From the NCBI RefSeq assembly GCF_002218065.1, contig NZ_BDUB01000001.1, forward strand, positions 197,567 to 261,566: a stretch of DNA of 64,000 nt, written 5' to 3'. This DNA is from Nodularia sp. NIES-3585. GTDB taxonomy: Bacteria > Cyanobacteriota > Cyanobacteriia > Cyanobacteriales > Nostocaceae. The notes beneath the pieces are model-generated. The model did no database searches. It had not been told where the DNA came from and was given only the letters and a program-made list of their open reading frames with translations. Shown piece by piece: positions 15,830-24,481 of the stretch. Position numbers and translations under genes: made by a program. Numbering within the stretch: position 1 is the stretch's first letter; each line of letters begins with the position of its first letter.

Positions 15830-18039
15830 TGTTTTTGGTCTTGAATCAGTTTGTCTGGGGTGATGGGGAGGTCACGAATGCGTTTACCTGTGGCATGATA
15901 GACTGCGTTGGCGATCGCAGCTGCTACTCCGACTATGGGTAGTTCTCCGAGGCTTTTGGTTCCTAGGGTGTTGACGTAAGCATCTGTTTCTTCGACAAAC
16001 TGTACTTCCATTTTGGGGATGTCTGTATGTACGGGAATTAGGTAGTCGGATAGGTTTGCATTCACTATTCTGCCTTGTTCCGCATCGATGACGGTTTTTT
16101 CCATTAAGGCCATACCGATTCCCCAGGTAATTCCACCGATAACTTGACTGCGGGCTGTTTTGCTGTTCAGTATTTTTCCGACGCTATAAACTCCTACACA
16201 ACGTCTAACTTTAATTTCTCCTAATAATTCATCAATGGCAATTTCTACAAAAATCGCCCCAAAGGAATGTTTAGCATAATTTTTACTTTCGGGATTGGGT
16301 GCGGTTTCTTCGGTAACTTCTAAACTGGCTAAATTATGACGGCGCAAAATTTCGCTGTAAGTGTCTCTCTGGCTGGGATTTTGGGGGGAATATATCTCTC
16401 CTGATTCGACGGTAATCTCTGCGGCTGGAATACCATAAATCGGTGAATTTACATCCGCGATCGCCATTTGGATCATTCTTTCTCTGGCGGCGTTGGCGGC
16501 TTGGTGTACGGCTGGGGAAACGCTACCTACTGTCATGGAGTTACCTGTTATGGGGGCGTTGGGTAAATTGCTATCTCCTAGTTCAAACTGTATTGTTTGA
16601 CTGGATACGCCCAAGGCTGCGGCGGCGACTTGTGTCATGACTGTATATGTACCTGTACCCAGGTCTTGAGTCCCAGTTTTTACTTGCACTTCTCCATTAG
16701 CAAAGATTTCTACTTTTACAGATGACTTCCCAGAGTTGGAGGGAAATGTTGCACTAGCCATTCCCCAACCAATTAAATAATCACCATCATGCATCGAACG
16801 CGGAATGGGATTGCGTAATGACCAACCGAAAAGTTGTGCGCCCTGTTCATAACATTGTTTGAGGGATTTACTTGACCAAGGTAATCCGGTTTGGGGGTCA
16901 ATATCAGCATGATTGCGTAACCTCAATTCGATGGGGTCAAGATTCAGGGCGATCGCTAATTCATCCATTGCTGATTCTAAAGCAAACATTCCTGGTGCTT
17001 CCCCTGGCGCACGCATAAAGGTGGGTGTAATAGTATTCACCCGCCCTAAACGATACTTAATTTGCAGATGGGGACAAGCATACATCATTGTCGTGGGCGC
17101 ACCTACTGGTTCCACAAAGTCATCAAATAGCGAAGTTAAGGATGTGCCAATGTGATTAATTAAAGTGAGTTGTCCTGATTTGGTTGCGCCGAGGGTGAGA
17201 TTTTGTAATGTTTGGGATCTGTAGCCGCAAGCGGTGTACATTTGCGATCGCGTTAATACTACTTTAACTGGTCGCTGGACTTGGCGAGATGCGATCGCTG
17301 TCAAAATAGTATGGGATCTCAATAAAGCTTTACAGCCAAATCCACCCCCTAAATATTGCGAAATCACCCGCACATTTTCCTGGGGAATATCCAATACAGC
17401 CGCAATTGACCTTTGGGTGGCGGAAATTCCTTGCGTGGTTTCATACAGGGTTAAATTTTCCCCGTCCCACATTGCTAAAGTTGCAGAAGTTTCGAGGGGA
17501 TTATGATGTTCTGTTGGAGTGGTGTAAACCTCTTCCACCAATACTTCTGCTTGAGATTTCCCAGATTCAATATCTCCCCTAGTAATCTTACCGGGCATAA
17601 TCCCAAAAAAGATGGATTCTGGCTCAAACATCTGGGCTTGTGCCATTGTAATTGTCGGTGCTATTTCCTCGTAAGTAACTTTTACCAAAGAGGCTGCATA
17701 TTCAGCTTGTTCTAAAGTTTCTGCAATCACAATTCCCAGATGTTGACCGTTGTAGTAAATATTGTCATCATCTTCCCTGGGGAGATTTTCTTTAGTCGGG
17801 AAAAAGGGGATTTTGACTAAAGTTGGAGTTTCTTTGTAAGTAATAATATTTATGACACCAGGACAAGCTGCTGCGTCGTTTGTCTTTATTTCTATAACTT
17901 TACCGTGAGAAATTGTACTCTGAAAAATCACGCCATAAGCCAGATTCTCTACAGATACATCGGCTGTATAAGGTGCTGTTCCCGTAACTTTCAGCCTACC
18001 ATCAACTCGATCCAGTGGTTTACCAATTATTTTATTCAT
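15826..18039 (-). CDS. xanthine dehydrogenase-family molybdopterin-binding subunit
   Basis: 737-residue large subunit of a three-subunit molybdenum hydroxylase. The N-terminal hammerhead domain runs from GKPLDRVDGRLKVTG to about 120. The Mo-cofactor domains include the QYLGGGFGCK loop (about 228-237), the FMRAPGEAPG segment and GTQDLGTGTYTVMTQ. The catalytic base is probably the Glu in KSLGELPIVG near the C-terminus. The closest architecture is the PaoABC/YagTSR aldehyde oxidase group. Substrate uncertain (aldehyde or purine). Overlaps the FAD subunit stop by 4 bases and the downstream antitoxin start by ATGA. Confidence 0.85.
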   Translation of the reverse strand: MNKIIGKPLDRVDGRLKVTGTAPYTADVSVENLAYGVIFQSTISHGKVIEIKTNDAAACPGVINIITYKETPTLVKIPFFPTKENLPREDDDNIYYNGQHLGIVIAETLEQAEYAASLVKVTYEEIAPTITMAQAQMFEPESIFFGIMPGKITRGDIESGKSQAEVLVEEVYTTPTEHHNPLETSATLAMWDGENLTLYETTQGISATQRSIAAVLDIPQENVRVISQYLGGGFGCKALLRSHTILTAIASRQVQRPVKVVLTRSQMYTACGYRSQTLQNLTLGATKSGQLTLINHIGTSLTSLFDDFVEPVGAPTTMMYACPHLQIKYRLGRVNTITPTFMRAPGEAPGMFALESAMDELAIALNLDPIELRLRNHADIDPQTGLPWSSKSLKQCYEQGAQLFGWSLRNPIPRSMHDGDYLIGWGMASATFPSNSGKSSVKVEIFANGEVQVKTGTQDLGTGTYTVMTQVAAAALGVSSQTIQFELGDSNLPNAPITGNSMTVGSVSPAVHQAANAARERMIQMAIADVNSPIYGIPAAEITVESGEIYSPQNPSQRDTYSEILRRHNLASLEVTEETAPNPESKNYAKHSFGAIFVEIAIDELLGEIKVRRCVGVYSVGKILNSKTARSQVIGGITWGIGMALMEKTVIDAEQGRIVNANLSDYLIPVHTDIPKMEVQFVEETDAYVNTLGTKSLGELPIVGVAAAIANAVYHATGKRIRDLPITPDKLIQDQKQ

Positions 18040-19019
18040 GATTGTGCTGCGACAACTGAAAGGGCGCGGACTAAAGCCCGTTTGACTAATTCAATTTTGA
18101 ATTCGTTGTGTTGTTGCGGTTGCGCTTCTTGGACAGTAGCAATAGCCGCATTTATAAAGGTAGCTGCATTAACTTCTTTCCCTTGAAGCAACTTTTCCGT
18201 CTCCCAAGCCCGCCAAGGTTTAGGCGCTACTCCTCCCAAAGCTATTTTTGCAGATTTAATCATATTCTGTTCTATGTCTAACGCCACAGCTACAGAAACC
18301 AAAGCAAATTCATAACTTGTCCGATCCCTAATTTTAAGATAATGCGATCGCCTGTTATCTGAACTATCTGGAATTTCAATCGCTACAATTAATTCCCCAG
18401 GCTGTAATCTTGTTTCTTTTTCTGGTGTTTCACCTGGTAAAAGATAAAAATCATGAATAGAAACTCGCCGTTCTCTTTCCAGTCCTTGAATACAAATTAC
18501 TGCATCTAAAGCCGTTAAAGCTACTGCTAAATCTGAAGAATTTACAGCAATACAATGTTCACTAGCACCAAAAATCGCGTGCATTCGATTATAACCTGTA
18601 ATTGCCGAACAGCCTATACCTGGAGTCCGTTTATTACAAGGAAAAATTGGATCACGAAAATAGCCACAACGCACTCGTTGCAATAAATTACCGCCCACCG
18701 TTGCCATGTTTCGCAGTTGGGGTGAAGCGCTTTGTTGTAAAGCTTGAGTAATTACTGGATAGCATTCTTTAACTTTTAGATTAGAGGCGACATCACTTAG
18801 CCGACAAATTGCACCAATCCGCAGATTATTAACTGTAAATTCAATTTCTGCTAAGGGTAAGCTGTTAATATCAACTAATTTATTTGCTGCTTGTACGCCA
18901 TCTTTCATTAATCCTAATAAATCTGTACCCCCGGCAATAAATACGGCATTTTTATCTTGATTTAATGTGGCGATCGCATCTATTTCTGAAGTAACTTTAT
19001 CATAACTAAATGGCTGCAT
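18036..19019 (-). CDS. molybdenum hydroxylase FAD subunit with extra 4Fe-4S loop
   Basis: 327 residues. The FAD-binding domain has FIAGGTDLLGLMKDG (about 28-42) and ATVGGNLLQRVRCGYF (about 106-121). A cysteine-rich insertion, CGYFRD...CNKR..GIGCSA, supplies the cysteines of the additional 4Fe-4S cluster known in PaoB-type subunits. This separates the enzyme from classical xanthine dehydrogenase and favours the PaoABC aldehyde oxidase type. It overlaps both neighbours (14 and 4 bases), a tight operon. Confidence 0.85.
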   Translation of the reverse strand: MQPFSYDKVTSEIDAIATLNQDKNAVFIAGGTDLLGLMKDGVQAANKLVDINSLPLAEIEFTVNNLRIGAICRLSDVASNLKVKECYPVITQALQQSASPQLRNMATVGGNLLQRVRCGYFRDPIFPCNKRTPGIGCSAITGYNRMHAIFGASEHCIAVNSSDLAVALTALDAVICIQGLERERRVSIHDFYLLPGETPEKETRLQPGELIVAIEIPDSSDNRRSHYLKIRDRTSYEFALVSVAVALDIEQNMIKSAKIALGGVAPKPWRAWETEKLLQGKEVNAATFINAAIATVQEAQPQQHNEFKIELVKRALVRALSVVAAQS

Positions 19020-19485
19020 TTTCCATGCCCTCTAATACATCACAAATCGCTGCCACAATATGAGGATATGCGCCACAACGGCACAAATTACCGCTCATTC
19101 TTTCTTTGATTTCTGCCTCAGATTTGGGTCTTTCTTCTAATATCATCCCTACGGCAGATACAATTTGACCTGATGTGCAGTAACCACATTGAAAAGCATC
19201 ATGGCTGATAAAGGCTGTTTGCATGGGGTGGAGTTCGCCATCTGTGGCTAATCCTTCAATTGTAGTAATTTCTGCGCCGCTATGCATGATTGCTAAGGTC
19301 ATACAAGAGTTAATCCGCCGATTATTCACTAATACAGTACAAGCGCCACATTCGCCGCGATCGCAAACTTTTTTAGTCCCCATTAGTCCCAGTTTTTCCC
19401 GCAGTGCATCGAGTAAGGTGACGCGAGGTTCTAATTTGAGGGAGTAGGAGACTTTATTGATATTTAGCGATATGTCTGCTTCCAT
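19006..19485 (-). CDS. molybdenum hydroxylase 2Fe-2S subunit
   Basis: 159 residues with two 2Fe-2S clusters. The plant-ferredoxin-like cluster is in CDRGECGACTVLVN...INSC and the alpha-helical cluster in CGYCTSGQI...MSGNLCRCGAYPHI. Both are complete. There is no Tat signal at the N-terminus, so the enzyme is probably cytoplasmic, unlike periplasmic PaoA. First gene of a three-gene operon that continues through the TA module at 15.8 kb. Confidence 0.9.
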   Translation of the reverse strand: MEADISLNINKVSYSLKLEPRVTLLDALREKLGLMGTKKVCDRGECGACTVLVNNRRINSCMTLAIMHSGAEITTIEGLATDGELHPMQTAFISHDAFQCGYCTSGQIVSAVGMILEERPKSEAEIKERMSGNLCRCGAYPHIVAAICDVLEGMENAAI

Positions 19486-19560
19486 GTTTCAGTTGTTGGC
19501 TCAGTTTCTATTTATTATCTCTCTTTAGGTTGTGAATTTTTACGGAATTATTAATTAATA

Positions 19561-19693
19561 TAGGACTTACGCAAAATTATGAAAAAACGTTCGCAAAGCG
19601 TGCGCGAAGCGCATACCGCAAAGGACACGTTCGCGTAGCGTCTCCCCTTGGGAGAAGTCAAGAGGGTTTCAGAGAGTTATTGCGTAAGTCCTG
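19561..19693. mobile_element. MITE copy 1 of the TAGGACTTACGCAAAA family
   Basis: Terminal repeats TAGGACTTACGCAAAA and TTGCGTAAGTCCTG bound a 133-bp element flanked by direct repeats TTAATA (19555-19560 and 19694-19699). It shares its core (GAAAAAAC..ACCGCAAAGGACAC..GTCAAGAGGGTTTCAGAGAGTT) with the 93-bp copy at 59367. It is longer because GTTCGC..GCG palindromic repeats have been added inside. No coding capacity, so mobilised in trans if at all. Confidence 0.8.
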
Positions 19694-19770
19694 TTAATAT
19701 AGGAAGATTTTTCTCACGCAGAGGCGCACCAGAGGAAGAGTTGAGGAGAATATTTGATTTTATAATTTTA

Positions 19771-20342
19771 AAGTTAGGTAAAGTTGCGATCATCGGTGCT
19801 GCACCTGCTGGTTTGGCTGCTGCTATAGCGTTAAGAAATCAGGGGTTTGATGTTCAAGTATAGGAAAAGGCTCAGGGCTTTCGCCCGGCTGGTACTGGGT
19901 TAGAGGGTGTTTGAAAAGTTTATGGCTAACGCCACGCTACGCTAAGGGCGAATATAATATGGCTACGCTTCGCGTTAGCGATAAGCTACTACACAGGCCA
20001 AGTCCACCGACCTGGACTAATGAAAAATTAAGGTTTTTAACCCGCGCAGGTGGTCACTGAGCTTGTCGAAGTGCGGGTTTTGTCTGTATAGCCGCGACTT
20101 CTAGTCGCCAGGGCTAGTAATAAATTAGACTTTTCAAACAACCTCTTAGGATTGTCTCCCTACAACTGTGCTTGACTCAAGCATCTGATTTAGCCGCTGT
20201 AGGTGAAATGCGCTATTACCAACCTCCAACTGAAACATCTGGGCAAACGAGCAATAATGATGATTTTCCCAACTGGCTCTACAAATACCAGCAATTTTTA
20301 CAAAAAAAGTTAACGCGCGATCGCTATATATGTCATACTTAA
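19771..20342 (+). pseudogene. decayed FAD-dependent monooxygenase interrupted by a MITE
   Basis: The N-terminal dinucleotide fold reads KVAIIGAAPAGLAAAIALRN then GFDVQV, hits TAG at 19861 where the family has Tyr, and continues EKAQGFRPAGTGL. A 243-bp element (19903-20145) then interrupts it. Beyond, GLSPYN remains before another stop, and a different frame holds the C-terminal tail GEMRYYQPPTE...DDFPNWLYKYQ up to 20342. So the gene has a nonsense change, an insertion and a large internal deletion. It resembles zeaxanthin-epoxidase or salicylate-hydroxylase-like monooxygenases. No product expected. Confidence 0.75.
19903..20145. mobile_element. 243-bp MITE inserted in the monooxygenase pseudogene
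   Basis: Imperfect terminal inverted repeats GAGGGTGTTTGAAAAGTTTA (19903-19922) and TAGACTTTTCAAACAACCTC (20126-20145), flanked by a 3-bp direct repeat TTA (19900-19902 and 20146-20148). Removing the element and one TTA joins GGG-TTA-GGA-TTG-TCT-CCC, restoring the family motif GTGLGLSP in frame. It has no gene inside, only GC-rich short palindromes. The TIR resembles those of cyanobacterial insertion sequences, so it is probably a deletion derivative. Confidence 0.8.
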
Positions 20343-20543
20343 TTATGAATTGCTTGTGTGACTTTTCATAACAATATTTATTAATTCCCCCCGATACTTG
20401 TCCCTTGTGTCATAGTGGGGGGGTGAGAATTTATTCGGCGATCAGCTTTTGTTTTTAGTATTGACAGGCTTCTTCCTTTTGGTATTTACAGACTTTTCCC
20501 CGAAATCGAAATCTCTACACTCTTACGATTTTGGAGAAAATCT
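20343..20543 (+). other. leader region of the RNA-binding protein gene
   Basis: About 200 bases without a frame, containing a G7 run (GTGGGGGGGTGAG) at about 20418. Just before the start, TTTTGGAGAAAATCT gives a good ribosome-binding site. Genes of this family are often cold-induced through the leader; nothing here proves that. Confidence 0.35.
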
Positions 20544-20852
20544 ATGTCAGTTTACGTAGGCAATCTATCTTACGAAGTTACACAAGACACTCTTAGTGCT
20601 GTGTTTGCAGAATATGGTTCTGTAAAGCGCGTACAGCTACCTACTAACCGTGAAACAGGACAACTGCGCGGTTTTGGATTTGTAGAAATGGGTACAGATG
20701 AAGAAGAAACAGCAGCTATCGAAGCTCTTGATGGTGCTGAATGGATGGGACGCGACTTGAAAGTAAATAAGGCGAAGCCCAGAGAAGATAGAGGTTCCTT
20801 TGGTGGTGGTAACCGTGGTGGCGGTGGCGGTAATTTCCGTAGCCGTTACTAA
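20544..20852 (+). CDS. RRM-type glycine-rich RNA-binding protein (Rbp family)
   Basis: 102 residues. A single RNA-recognition motif spans 1-80, with RNP2 VYVGNL (3-8) and RNP1 RGFGFVEM (about 43-50). The C-terminus is glycine-rich (GGGNRGGGGGN) and ends RSRY. Cyanobacterial Rbp proteins of this form bind RNA, and several are cold-responsive or help localise photosystem mRNAs. Strong ribosome-binding site GGAG 8 bases upstream and a clear terminator after the gene. I cannot say which numbered Rbp this is. Confidence 0.92.
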   Translation: MSVYVGNLSYEVTQDTLSAVFAEYGSVKRVQLPTNRETGQLRGFGFVEMGTDEEETAAIEALDGAEWMGRDLKVNKAKPREDRGSFGGGNRGGGGGNFRSRY

Positions 20853-20913
20853 ATTAATATAGATTAGGTCTTTTCGCCTCCTAAATACTGGAATTAAAAA
20901 AGGTCATGGTCTC

Positions 20914-20948
20914 AAAAACCTCAAGCCGGACTCGGTTTGAGGTTTTTT
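20914..20948. terminator. bidirectional intrinsic terminator
   Basis: AAAAACCTCAA..CCG-GACT-CGG..TTGAGGTTTTTT forms a long stem with A and T tracts on either side. It can end transcription of the RNA-binding gene on the plus strand and of the gene at 20952-21596 on the minus strand. Confidence 0.85.
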
Positions 20949-20951
20949 AAC

Positions 20952-21596
20952 TTATGCCTTCACTGGGGTACTAGGGCTGAGTTGTAGTAGTGGTTTCTTA
21001 GATGATTGCACAATTTGGCGTTCTTGATGACGCTGTTGTAATTTGTACATATGATCAAATAAATGCCAGCAATATTCCTCTGGTAGTCCACAGGTAACAG
21101 CACCCCGCAGCACAACATTGAAATACCAGTCATTGGGCGCGAGTTCTTCTGTGAGCTTGTTAACTACTATATAGGTACGAGCTTTTGTGTATACCTGATT
21201 TTGGCAGTGAATATCTACCGCTTCTCGACGATATAAACTTTGGGAAACACCTTCACGTTTATCCAGATATGCACTCAATCGCCAGGGTAGCTGATACAGT
21301 ACACCTTTGACGCTGGCGGTGGGATCTGGTAACACATCCAACACCCCACAGTGACGAGTGGGAGAATAGGAATAGAACCCTAAGCGATAATTCTTTAAAA
21401 TTGCCGGGCCGATAATATAAGAATGAGTGCTTTCACCAAGCGATCGCTTTAAATCTACCGGACACATACAAGAGCCGTAAGCAAAATAGTAAAACATCGG
21501 CTCTTTCTGTAGCTGTTGTTGCCGTTTTAACTCTGGCTCTACATGATTATGAGATTGAACCCAACTGTGGTGTGAGCGATCGCTTTGATGACTCAT
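20952..21596 (-). CDS. gamma-glutamylcyclotransferase-like protein
   Basis: 214 residues (a start at ATG 21497, giving MFYYFAYGSCM, is also possible and would remove a polar 33-residue lead). The GGCT fold begins with the FAYGSCM substrate loop, has GVLYQLP in the middle, and carries the likely catalytic Glu in DKREGV. Family members convert gamma-glutamyl peptides to 5-oxoproline; substrate here unknown. The C-terminal 60 residues add a helical, Gln/His-rich extension. Convergent with the RNA-binding gene across a shared terminator. Confidence 0.8.
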   Translation of the reverse strand: MSHQSDRSHHSWVQSHNHVEPELKRQQQLQKEPMFYYFAYGSCMCPVDLKRSLGESTHSYIIGPAILKNYRLGFYSYSPTRHCGVLDVLPDPTASVKGVLYQLPWRLSAYLDKREGVSQSLYRREAVDIHCQNQVYTKARTYIVVNKLTEELAPNDWYFNVVLRGAVTCGLPEEYCWHLFDHMYKLQQRHQERQIVQSSKKPLLQLSPSTPVKA

Positions 21597-21714
21597 CTAT
21601 CTTTAGAAGTATTTAGATAAAAGATATTCTATCATCAGTTCCCCAAAAATACAACTTTATTCCGATAGATAAACTGTAGTTTGGATTTACACTTTATGTG
21701 ATTCCCAGCAGATA

Positions 21715-21866
21715 AACAGCACCGACAGTGACTCGCCAACCCGGTACTATATTTCGAGTACAGCCTTCACCAGGATTAGCCAATTCCAAACAGCCACCGC
21801 TCCAATTCTGCTGCTAAACGTTGCGAAGCGGCTTGGAAAACCGCAATTTTTAGTCTTTGGGGTAAT
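21715..21866 (-). pseudogene. decayed extra unit of the adjacent repeat protein
   Basis: Read on the minus strand, this spacer contains remnants of the unit found twice in the next gene: a piece matching NAV.QAASQRL, then an equivalent of the WNNGCL.L segment, and CTQ..V.GWRVTVGAG-like sequence at its end, with stops and frameshifts. It lies just downstream of the intact gene's stop, so the ancestral protein probably had a third unit that was lost by mutation. Confidence 0.55.
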
Positions 21867-21868
21867 TG

Positions 21869-22585
21869 CTAGTCAGCGATTGTGCTAGCTTGTTCATTCA
21901 GTCTGATTGCAGAACCAGTTTGATTAGTGTGATACACCAAAGTTTGACCACCAGCACCGACAGTGACTCGCCAACCGTCAACTAAAGCTTGGGTACAGAA
22001 TTCATCGGAACCTGCTAAATTCAAACAGCCATTATTCCAAGTCTGTTGTTGAGCTTGAATGATGGTTAGCCCGGAAGTTGGTAGTTGTAAACGTTGAGAA
22101 GCGGCTTGCAAAACCGCATTTTTTACAGATTCAGGTAGATTTGTGGGGGTATTTGCTGAGGCTAATCGTAAAGAACGCCCGTTATCATTGGTGTGATATA
22201 TCCAGTTCTGTTTGTTATTAGATGCGACAACCCGCCAACCAGGAACTAAAGCTTGAGTGCAAATCTCATTGGGTTGAGGCAATTCCAAACAACCATTGTT
22301 CCAAGTTTGTTGACGATAATCAGTAATTTTTAAGAAGTTATTTTTAATTCCTTCTCTACGGGTTACATCTCGCAGCACCGCATTAGCTACTTGAGGTGGT
22401 AAGCGGTTTAGGCGATTTTTTGCTAATACTTCATTATTGGTTTTCGTGGTGAAGTTTGTAGAACCAGCCGTGGCAGTTTCGATAATTGTCAACCCACCAC
22501 CTACAGATAAAATCCCAGTCAAAATTAAAGCGGTGAGCATTCTGACTTGATAGGTAACACAATACTTTTTCAGAGTAGTCTTCAT
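21869..22585 (-). CDS. secreted protein with two WNNGCL repeats, function unknown
   Basis: 238 residues. A hydrophobic signal segment (about 16-41) ends near ATAGS. Two homologous units follow (about 62-148 and 153-236). Each has L P..V.NAVL.....R, then QQTWNNGCL.L....E.CTQALV.GWRV and a final IYHTN or VYHTN. The paired cysteines (one in NGCL, one in the C of E(I/F)CTQAL) probably form a disulfide in each unit. I do not recognise a named family, though such units are frequent in cyanobacterial exported proteins. Divergent from the glycosidase gene. Confidence 0.65.
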   Translation of the reverse strand: MKTTLKKYCVTYQVRMLTALILTGILSVGGGLTIIETATAGSTNFTTKTNNEVLAKNRLNRLPPQVANAVLRDVTRREGIKNNFLKITDYRQQTWNNGCLELPQPNEICTQALVPGWRVVASNNKQNWIYHTNDNGRSLRLASANTPTNLPESVKNAVLQAASQRLQLPTSGLTIIQAQQQTWNNGCLNLAGSDEFCTQALVDGWRVTVGAGGQTLVYHTNQTGSAIRLNEQASTIAD

Positions 22586-22869
22586 AAGAAAATGCCTATA
22601 TTCATTAGTGCTTAAATAGACGCTAGTCTTGTGATAATTTGTTCCTTAATTTTGAAGCGAACTATACGGAGCGATAGAGCCAGCGCTGTTTCTGGGATAT
22701 CCAGAGGGCTTTTGTCAGTTTACCTCCATTAAATGGGTGAGCAGCACTCAGGCAGATATTACAAAATTTTACGAAAAAAATAGTTCGTGTTTTAACTTGT
22801 AGAAAATAACGCAACTTATGTCTAAATAGACTAGTCATGAATCATGTTTTAGCCTATCTGTAGGAAGTT

Positions 22870-24107
22870 ATGAAAAAATGTCTCAAGTGGTGTGTGGAGT
22901 TGATTAGTGGGAAATTTTTTCACAGCCAAAAGCCCGCCTTTTTTGCCGTCATAGTTTCCTTGAGTATGATCGCTACAGTCATGCTATCGCTTCCTCTGAA
23001 CGCTCAAACCACACTCAAGCCAGAATTAAGAGGCGTGTGGCTCACAAATATTGATAGTAACGTCCTATTTGAACGCGATCGCCTGAAAAATGCCTTGCAA
23101 CGCTTGAATGACTTAAACTTCAACACCGTCTACCCTGTAGTCTGGAATTGGGGGTATACATTATATCCTAGTCAAGTTGCAGCCAAAGTGATTGGGCGAT
23201 CGCTCGATCCCGAACCGGGATTACAAGGGCGAGATATGCTCAAAGAAATTGTCACCGAGGGACATAAAAAAGGGTTGAAAGTAATTCCCTGGTTTGAATT
23301 TGGCTTCATGGCTCCGGCTGATTCCCTGCTAGCCAAAAATCGTCCCCAATGGCTCACCAGTCGCAGCGATGGTACTAAAATTGTCAAAGAAGGCATACAT
23401 GAAAGGGTTTGGTTAAATCCCTTTCACCCAGAAGCCCAGAAATTCATCCAAGATTTAATTGTTGAAATCGTCAGAAACTACGACATTGACGGCATTCAAT
23501 TTGACGATCATTTCGGCTTACCCTCAGAATTGGGCTACGATGCCTATACAGTAGCATTGTACAAACAAGAACATCGTGGTCAAGCGCCCTCACCAGACCC
23601 CAAAAATCCCGAATGGGTGAGATGGAGAGCCAACAAAATTACCGACTTCATGAAGCGAGTATTTACAGCCATCAAAGCCAATCAAAAAGATTGTATAGTT
23701 TCCGTCGCCCCTAATCCTCAGCGTTTCTCCTACGAATATTATCTAGCCGACTGGCAGAGATGGGAAAGAATGGGACTGGTAGAAGACTTGGTATTGCAGA
23801 TATATCGGGACGATTTGAACGTATTTATCAAAGAACTAGAGTATCCAGAAGTCAAAGCAGCCCGTAGCCATATTCCTGTGAGTATCGGCATTTTATCCGG
23901 ATTGAAAAATCGCACCGTCCCTATAGAACAGATTAAAACCCAAGTAGAAAAAGTCCGCGATCGCAAATTTGCCGGAGTTTCCTTCTTCTTCTATGAAACC
24001 CTGTGGAACCTCAGCCAAGAACAGCCCCTCAAGCGTCAAACTGGCTTAAAAAAGATATTCCCCACAGCAACAGCTTATCCAAATTTACTCACAGGTTGGA
24101 AACCTTA

Positions 24108-24108
<1 letters not shown>
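22870..24108 (+). CDS. DigH/YngK-like glycosyl hydrolase (GHL10, DUF187)
   Basis: 412 residues. Signal peptide 1-46 (ends LNAQ). Then the glycosyl-hydrolase-like TIM barrel: ELRGVWLTNIDSNVLF (about 51-66), FNTVYPVVWNWGYTLYPS, the acidic KVIPWFEFGFM (about 138-148) and the conserved DIDGIQFDDHFGLP (about 205-218) with candidate catalytic Asp residues. E. coli DigH of this group cleaves peptidoglycan glycan strands lacking stem peptides. Here it would act in the periplasm on cell wall; substrate inferred. Confidence 0.85.
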
Positions 24109-24194
<86 letters not shown>

Positions 24195-24481
24195 TTAAAG
24201 TTCAGTTAAGCATTTCTTCCTTATCTTTCTTCACTTTGCATACTTTGCGGTATGCTCATATCTTGCACTCCTGCACTAGAAGTCGCGGAACCATCCAGGC
24301 GAAACCCACCTACGTGGTTTGAAAACCTTGCTTCTTCCCCTCCCTGCTAAGGGACTTCCAAGGAATAAAATCCCCAATTTGTAGGGTGGGTTAGGACGAT
24401 AGTCCGTAACCCACCACTATCTCTTAAATGTATGGTGGGTTACTACAATTTTTAGGTAATTAATTTTTTGGTGTTCCCTAA
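24195..24481. other. spacer with short palindromes
   Basis: No gene. GGTGGGTTAGGAC-GATA-GTCCGTAACCCACC (24386-24414) is a strong hairpin of the GTAGGGTGGGTT repeat type, repeated partially at about 24431. It follows the tandem array and precedes the 3' end of the site-2 protease gene, so it could also act as a terminator-like structure. Confidence 0.6.

Noticed and set aside
16443-17715. several plus-strand frames within the molybdenum hydroxylase gene
   Set aside because: They lie entirely opposite a long conserved coding sequence and show no family motifs.
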